From positions 1 to 17,495 of the forward strand of contig JAGCGE010000108.1 of NCBI GenBank assembly GCA_017649745.1: 17,495 bases of DNA. The letters are read 5' to 3'. A model generated the notes under the pieces. It had not been told where the DNA came from, did not search any database, and was given only the letters and a program-made list of their open reading frames with translations. Numbering within the stretch: position 1 is the first letter of the stretch; every line of letters starts with the position of its first letter. Shown piece after piece: positions 13,887 through 17,495 of the stretch. Source of the DNA: Clostridiales bacterium. GTDB lineage: Bacteria > Bacillota_A > Clostridia > Saccharofermentanales > Saccharofermentanaceae. A program made the position numbers and the translations under genes.

Positions 13887-14465
13887 TCATTTGCCTAATT
13901 CAAGCAATAAGTGCTGATGCGTACTGGCATCGCCCTTATTTACATACTTGATGTCTTCTCCTCCTCCTAAAACAAGAGCAGGAACAAAGAAGAAAGCTTC
14001 GTTATGTTTAAGACTTCCAAGCTTTGCCGTTGCCTGATCAAAAAGATCCTTCCTTAAGATATCCTCTTTTATCTCAGGATCCAAAATGTAATCATCGAAA
14101 AATTCCTCATAAGAATAGGTACACACATCAATCTTTCTATAATGGATATCCAGCAATGATACATCATTTTCGCTTTCTTCCAATCTTCTGTAATAGAAGA
14201 TATCGCCAAAGGCTGAGACCATTATAGGTATCTTGTTAAAGTCTTGACCTCCAAGCCAGGAATAAAGACTGTGCATATAATCTCTCGGATCGACTACCTT
14301 AATAAGCCCATCCCCATAGTCTCCAAATCCATACTCTTCCCATAAGTATACGATTTCTTCAGGAAGCATCTGATTAGCGAACTCCAACAGTTTATCATCA
14401 GGTTTTTTCAGATCCTTACCCGGTGTATATTCTTTTACAAAATTATCGATCAATTCTTTATTCAT
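13887..14465 (-). CDS. GAD-like/DUF1851 domain protein (Tdi1-type immunity-like)
   Basis: This 192-residue cytoplasmic protein follows the GAD-like plus DUF1851 pattern: LPEEIVYLWEEYGFGDYGDGLIKVVDPRDY (34-63), IPIMVSAFGDIFYYR (79-93), LLDIHYR (104-110), then the C-terminal AxxKLGSLKHNEAFFFVPALVLGGGEDIKYVNKGD (146-179). In Agrobacterium the Tdi1 member is the immunity protein against the Tde1 DNase of a type VI system. In Gram-positive genomes such proteins are usually orphan immunity or polymorphic-toxin partners. No toxin is visible here. AAGGAG lies 6 bases before ATG. The gene sits between a lipoprotein and a membrane protein in one orientation (gaps of 92 and 15 bases). The gap upstream holds a stem-loop at 14496-14521. 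Confidence 0.8.
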   Translation of the reverse strand: MNKELIDNFVKEYTPGKDLKKPDDKLLEFANQMLPEEIVYLWEEYGFGDYGDGLIKVVDPRDYMHSLYSWLGGQDFNKIPIMVSAFGDIFYYRRLEESENDVSLLDIHYRKIDVCTYSYEEFFDDYILDPEIKEDILRKDLFDQATAKLGSLKHNEAFFFVPALVLGGGEDIKYVNKGDASTHQHLLLELGK

Positions 14466-14495
14466 GCCGTTCTCCTTAGTCTTTACTGCTCTTTG

Positions 14496-14521
14496 AAACT
14501 CTTTGTTCCAACAAAAAGTTC
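14496..14521. repeat. Stem-loop between the lipoprotein and DUF1851 genes
   Basis: AAACTCTTTG and CAAAAAGTTC pair over 10 positions (one or two G.U pairs on the minus-strand RNA) with a 6-nt loop. No U-tract follows, so it more likely marks an mRNA processing or stability element than a terminator. Confidence 0.3.
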
Positions 14522-14557
14522 ATGTTCAATACTGCATTTCAAATTGTCTATAATATC

Positions 14558-15172
14558 CTACTCCTCTGACTTTTCAGGGAAGCTAAGCTCCAATTCATCA
14601 TAAATGAATGGGAGTATCTCAGGAGTATCATTTAAATATTCGGTAAACCATATAAGTGTAGTTCCATCCTGGTATGCGCCATTCATGCGGCCATCCGTTA
14701 GTTGAGTAGAACACTCGTAGCCTTTTTCTAAGCTGGTTTCATTTCCGAACCAATCGAAAAACAGATCTCTATATTCCTTACAATCTTTTTCGTTCTCGAA
14801 AATGATATAGTGCCCATATATTCTCTCAGAAGAATCACACAGATAGAACACCGATATCTCTTTTATCTCAGGAATATCATCCCTCTGAATACCAAGCACT
14901 ATCCCTACTTTAGAATAGAAGAGTTCACTAGCGTCATCATCACGCATTGTGATACTACTGCTCACTTCACTTATTCCAGATGTTTCTTCAAAAGTTTCCC
15001 AGTCAACTTCCTCAACATCATATTTTTCAGCCGCAGCACTGAAAGCTTTTTCTATGTCCTTACTTGATATTGCTGTTTTATTCTTCGTATCGGAACAACC
15101 GAAAGCACATACTGCAACAACTACTACGAACAATCCCGCAACTAACTTTCTTATGATATAAGAATTCTTCAT
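14558..15172 (-). CDS. Small lipoprotein of unknown function
   Basis: Starting at the ATG at 15172 (AGGAG 7 bases upstream) the protein has 204 residues. An in-frame ATG 15 bases further up has no ribosome binding site. The signal peptide ends in the lipobox AFGC (Cys26), giving a membrane-anchored exported protein. The mature part starts with a helix (SSKDIEKAFSAAAEKYDVEEV), then alternates strands and helices (EISVFYLCDSSERIYGHYIIFENEKDCKEYRDLFFDW), with an acidic C-terminus. No known family is recognised. It leads the run of three same-strand genes ending in the membrane protein at 12873; a promoter lies just upstream. Confidence 0.78.
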   Translation of the reverse strand: MKNSYIIRKLVAGLFVVVVAVCAFGCSDTKNKTAISSKDIEKAFSAAAEKYDVEEVDWETFEETSGISEVSSSITMRDDDASELFYSKVGIVLGIQRDDIPEIKEISVFYLCDSSERIYGHYIIFENEKDCKEYRDLFFDWFGNETSLEKGYECSTQLTDGRMNGAYQDGTTLIWFTEYLNDTPEILPFIYDELELSFPEKSEE

Positions 15173-15243
15173 TCTTGCTCTCCTCATTCCGCAAATGATA
15201 ACAATATCATCAGTGCTGTGAACTATTCTTTTTTGACAGACAT

Positions 15244-15272
15244 ATTATACTTCTAAATCATATCTTTGTGAG
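15244..15272 (-). promoter_or_regulatory. Promoter of the small lipoprotein operon
   Basis: On the minus strand CTCACA (15267-15272), an 18-base gap and TATAAT (15244-15249) form a fair promoter. The leader would be about 65 bases. It lies between the hydrolase stop codon and the lipoprotein start. Confidence 0.5.
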
Positions 15273-15277
15273 AATTA

Positions 15278-16405
15278 TTAGCATTGTATGGATTCAATCC
15301 AATCCATAATGTAACTCGTGGCAATCGTGTGGTTTCCAATCTGGCAGTGCTGATGGCCGCCTTCTGATTCAAGGAACATTCTGGTCGTAAGAGAGTTAGC
15401 GTTATGAATTCCGCTCTTACATCTTTCAAACTGATCTCTCGGTACATAGTGATCCTTTTCTCCTGCGAGGAGCAAAGCATCTTGCTTAATATTCTGAAGC
15501 TGATCTCTTAGGTTGTGCTTTTCAAGCTTCAGATACATCTCATATGGAGTGGCTGAACCTGTGATATACATGCCCTGTGCGAGCATCCAGTCAGCAATGA
15601 CGCTCTTTTTGCCGATCCTTGAACACAGAAAGTTTATGGCTTTTTCATGGTTTCCTTTTATCAGAGTTCTTATGATCTGTTTTATTGGTGATGGATATAC
15701 GTTTGTCATAACTTCAAGACCATCGTCCAGAACGTCGTAAGCTACGACTTTAGATATCCTCGGCTCATTAGCGGCGCTTTCTAAAGCAAAAAATCCACCC
15801 CAGGATATACCAATAAAAGCGCAGGTTTTTAGATCAAAGAAGTCTATAACTTTAGAGGTCGCCTTATGGAAGGCGTCTGTAAAATATATTCCCCTGTTTA
15901 TGCATTCACCCTGTCCCGGGCCTTCGAAAAGAATTACGCTATAACCTCTATTCACAAAATCATTAACTTGAAGGACGAATTCTTCTATAAAGGAATCATA
16001 GCCGCCGCAGACAAGGATAGTTTCTTTGGAGTCAGCTGCGTCCATCTTGAAGCACTTCATATAGCCGTTTTCATAGGGGATCTCAAATCTTTCAAAATAT
16101 ATATCATTTTGAGCAAAACCCAGATCAAACTCATCAAGACATTTACTGAATACCTGTTCTTTGCGGGGATCCCCATATTTAAGGAAGAATTCTGCCATAC
16201 GATAGTAGTAGGCGGCGTGCATATGCTTATTGGTATTTATTGCTTCTTTTGCTATAGAGATCCAGGCTTTGTACCATTCGTCTATGTCTTTTACATTTGC
16301 AATTGCTGATATTACCTGATCTTCATCGCAGGCTTTGGAGCCATATGTCAAAACTCTATTTGTCTGAAAATCAAACTGCTGAATAGGATTTACTGTCTTA
16401 TACAT
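15278..16405 (-). CDS. Alpha/beta hydrolase (FrsA/DUF1100-like)
   Basis: This 375-residue soluble protein has the layout of the FrsA/2,6-dihydropseudooxynicotine hydrolase-like group: an N-terminal helical cap (about 25-100) before the hydrolase fold. Fold landmarks are CGGYDS (133-138, oxyanion region), FEGPGQGE (160-167), nucleophile elbow GISWGG with Ser201, acid Asp318 (AGEKDHYVP) and His351 or His353 (EGGHQHC). All triad candidates are present. The substrate is unknown; ester or C-C bonds are possible in this group. No signal peptide is seen. GAGGGAGG lies 6 bases before ATG. The gene is divergent from a TetR regulator with shared promoter elements, so it is very likely repressed by that regulator and induced by a small molecule it handles. 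Confidence 0.9.
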   Translation of the reverse strand: MYKTVNPIQQFDFQTNRVLTYGSKACDEDQVISAIANVKDIDEWYKAWISIAKEAINTNKHMHAAYYYRMAEFFLKYGDPRKEQVFSKCLDEFDLGFAQNDIYFERFEIPYENGYMKCFKMDAADSKETILVCGGYDSFIEEFVLQVNDFVNRGYSVILFEGPGQGECINRGIYFTDAFHKATSKVIDFFDLKTCAFIGISWGGFFALESAANEPRISKVVAYDVLDDGLEVMTNVYPSPIKQIIRTLIKGNHEKAINFLCSRIGKKSVIADWMLAQGMYITGSATPYEMYLKLEKHNLRDQLQNIKQDALLLAGEKDHYVPRDQFERCKSGIHNANSLTTRMFLESEGGHQHCQIGNHTIATSYIMDWIESIQC

Positions 16406-16439
16406 AGGTATCCTCCCTCTAATTCATTTAGCTCAATGG

Positions 16440-16455
16440 GGTGACACTTGTCACC
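16440..16455. promoter_or_regulatory. Perfect 7-2-7 palindrome, probable TetR operator
   Basis: GGTGACA-CT-TGTCACC is a perfect inverted repeat. It covers the -35 hexamer of the tetR promoter (TTGTCA, 16448-16453) and lies about 6-21 bases into the divergent hydrolase transcript. A single bound repressor could block both genes. A related 5-1-5 palindrome, TGTGT-C-ACACA, lies at 16510-16520 in the tetR leader. Confidence 0.7.
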
Positions 16456-16476
16456 TCTTGTCTGTGATTATATAAT
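16448..16476 (+). promoter_or_regulatory. Promoter of the TetR gene
   Basis: TTGTCA (16448-16453), a 17-base spacer and TATAAT (16471-16476) form a near-consensus promoter with a predicted start near 16483. The -10 is half of the palindrome GATTATATAATC (16466-16477), shared with the opposite promoter. Confidence 0.75.
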
Positions 16477-16496
16477 CGCTGTGTAAGCTCCATCAA
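16468..16496 (-). promoter_or_regulatory. Promoter of the alpha/beta hydrolase gene
   Basis: On the minus strand TTGATG (16491-16496), a 17-base spacer and TATAAT (16468-16473) form a good promoter with a predicted start near 16461. Its -10 overlaps that of the tetR promoter base for base. Confidence 0.72.
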
Positions 16497-16538
16497 GCAT
16501 AAAAGCTAATGTGTCACACATCCGGGAGAATTGTGTCT

Positions 16539-17090
16539 ATGAATACGACAAACGGAATTATTGCCGAGAGATCAAAAGAAACTATAGCTTCAGCGATGCT
16601 CGAGGTCATGAAGATCTACAGTTATGACGAGATAACCGTAACACAGATAACTCAGGAAGCGAAGCTGTCACGCAAGACTTTCTACCGCCACTTTAATGAT
16701 AAGGAACAGGTGCTCAAACACCTTTTTGATTCACTTTATCAGGAATGTGTTGAAGAGATCGTCAGAAGCGGGCTTAGCCACTACTGGGATGTCGTTCAAT
16801 GTTATTTTGACTTTTGGGAGAAACATGCAGACGTTATCAAGCTAATGAAAAAAAGCGGCCTGCTTCCGGTACTTTTCGAAGAATCTTACAACCGTTCCTT
16901 TGAAGTCTTTAAGATCGTCAGAACGCCGGACATTGCGAAGGCCAACGAAGCAGGACTTCCATACATGCTTTCTTACAGCATCGGCGGCATGCAATCCATG
17001 CTCATGAGATGGATCGAAAACGACATGGCAGTGGAATCAAAAATGATAATAGACTGTCTGAAAAATAGTTTTCGTTCAGACTTAATTTAG
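16539..17090 (+). CDS. TetR/AcrR family transcriptional regulator
   Basis: Starting at the ATG at 16539 (GGGAG 10 bases upstream) the protein has 183 residues; an in-frame ATG 30 bases earlier has no ribosome binding site and lies within the leader palindrome. The N-terminal helix-turn-helix is at about residues 13-57: ERSKETIASAMLEVM, then YDEITVTQITQEAKLSRKTFYRHFNDKEQVL, with the usual TFYRHF recognition helix. Residues about 60-183 form the helical ligand and dimer domain (YFDFWEKHADVIKLMKKSGLLPVLFE), similar to clostridial TetR_C_8-type regulators. It most likely represses itself and the divergent hydrolase through the palindrome at 16440-16455. The ligand is unknown. Confidence 0.93.
   Translation: MNTTNGIIAERSKETIASAMLEVMKIYSYDEITVTQITQEAKLSRKTFYRHFNDKEQVLKHLFDSLYQECVEEIVRSGLSHYWDVVQCYFDFWEKHADVIKLMKKSGLLPVLFEESYNRSFEVFKIVRTPDIAKANEAGLPYMLSYSIGGMQSMLMRWIENDMAVESKMIIDCLKNSFRSDLI
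17056..17081 (+). repeat. Inverted repeat in the 3' end of the TetR gene
   Basis: GTCTGAA and TTCAGAC pair over 7 bp with a 12-nt loop, ending inside the last codons. No U-tract follows, so it is a weak candidate for transcript end protection. Confidence 0.25.
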
Positions 17091-17137
17091 CTCATTCATA
17101 ATTGTCGTTGTTTGCGGTCTGATTATTTGGCAAACTA

Positions 17138-17169
17138 AAACCCATGAAACGTAGTAGTTTCAAGGGTTT
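17138..17169. terminator. Long hairpin between convergent genes, probable two-way terminator
   Basis: AAACCCATGAAAC and GTTTCAAGGGTTT pair at 12 of 13 positions with a 6-nt loop. On the minus strand the stem is followed by TTAGTTT and on the plus strand by TTT within the arm, so it could end both the tetR transcript and the minus-strand gene at the right edge. The U-tracts are imperfect. Confidence 0.6.
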
Positions 17170-17220
17170 CAGAATCTCGTTTTATCAACAGTTTACATTT
17201 TGTGTGGAACATTCAATTTT

Positions 17221-17495
17221 CTATGCCTCAAATTCCGGAAGAGTCGTTATCTTGATGCCTTTGTTCTTGGCATAGAGAGACAAAAGAGCCGATGCATTAC
17301 CTGAATCTCCGATGAAGAGACCAAGATTGGAGTCGACATCCCATGGCGTTACGCGTGTCCAGGCATCATACCAGCGGCGGCCATTCTCATCAACAAAAGC
17401 ATCGTGCAGGATCGAGTTGGCTGTCCGTGCGGCAAGGGTGTGATTTATCTGGCCCGGGATGAGGTCCGGATCAGTCAGGAAGTGCAGGAGAAAGC
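17221..17495 (-). CDS. C-terminal part of an unrecognised protein, start beyond the window
   Basis: An open frame enters from the right edge and runs 91 codons to TAG at 17221. The visible part reads FLLHFLTDPDLIPGQINHTL..., then WYDAWTRVTPWDVDSNLGLF and IGDSGNASALLSLYAKNKGI, ending LPEFEA. The Trp- and Gly-rich stretch followed by a small-residue helix is reminiscent of alpha/alpha barrel enzymes, but no family is recognised and this is only an impression. Base composition is more GC-rich than the neighbours. The hairpin at 17138-17169 follows the stop codon by about 50 bases. Confidence 0.7.
   Translation of the reverse strand, partial: FLLHFLTDPDLIPGQINHTLAARTANSILHDAFVDENGRRWYDAWTRVTPWDVDSNLGLFIGDSGNASALLSLYAKNKGIKITTLPEFEA

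Noticed and set aside
15866..16309. 147-codon open frame on the plus strand
   Set aside because: It is antisense to the alpha/beta hydrolase gene with its intact catalytic motifs; no ribosome binding site is present.

Overview
The window reads as a chromosomal piece of a low-to-moderate GC Gram-positive anaerobe, most likely a gut or rumen member of the Clostridia (Bacillota). The grounds are strong GGAGG-type ribosome binding sites, many TATAAT promoters (several with an extended TGn element), at least four lipoproteins with a cysteine lipobox, and exported proteins carrying DUF4214 repeats. The genus cannot be fixed from the sequence; the resemblance to rumen Oscillospirales/Saccharofermentans-type genomes is an impression only. 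No phage, transposase, integrase, CRISPR array or rRNA is visible. All genes look chromosomal and most are intact.

Layout, left to right. (1) A class II tRNA-Ser(GCU) with encoded CCA on the minus strand, followed by a hairpin at the window edge. (2) Two neighbouring minus-strand exported proteins that share DUF4214 repeats: an N-acetylmuramoyl-L-alanine amidase, then a large surface protein with a beta-rich body, a PASTA-like domain and a Thr/Glu/Pro linker. Both point to the cell wall. (3) A divergent plus-strand membrane transporter of the ArsB/SLC13-like (ion transporter) superfamily, whose 3' end overlaps by 31 bases the end of a convergent Thr-rich lipoprotein gene. (4) A plus-strand lipoprotein with an extra N-terminal domain of about 300 residues joined to a family 1 solute-binding domain, with no permease nearby. 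(5) A minus-strand lipoprotein built of four tandem beta-rich repeats, with a PadR regulator upstream. The PadR gene is divergent from a stand-alone TfoX N-terminal domain gene, and the gap between them holds two palindromes. (6) A TraX-family membrane protein gene, then a likely minus-strand operon of a lipoprotein, a GAD-like/DUF1851 (Tdi1-type immunity-like) protein and a multi-pass membrane protein with a TTG start. Two short open frames overlap the 3' ends of the two membrane protein genes. (7) An alpha/beta hydrolase divergent from a TetR regulator; both promoters share one palindromic -10 and a perfect 7-2-7 operator lies over the tetR -35. (8) A strong hairpin and the C-terminal 91 codons of an unrecognised minus-strand gene that runs off the window.

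How they work together: the window is a mosaic of small transcription units rather than one pathway. The common thread is the cell envelope (amidase, PASTA/DUF4214 protein, four lipoproteins, three membrane proteins) plus two local one-gene regulatory switches (PadR and TetR). The best candidates for something undescribed are the immunity-like operon at 12.8-15.2 kb with its overlapping small frames, and the DUF4214 amidase/PASTA pair. I see no clear new multi-gene defence or secretion system.
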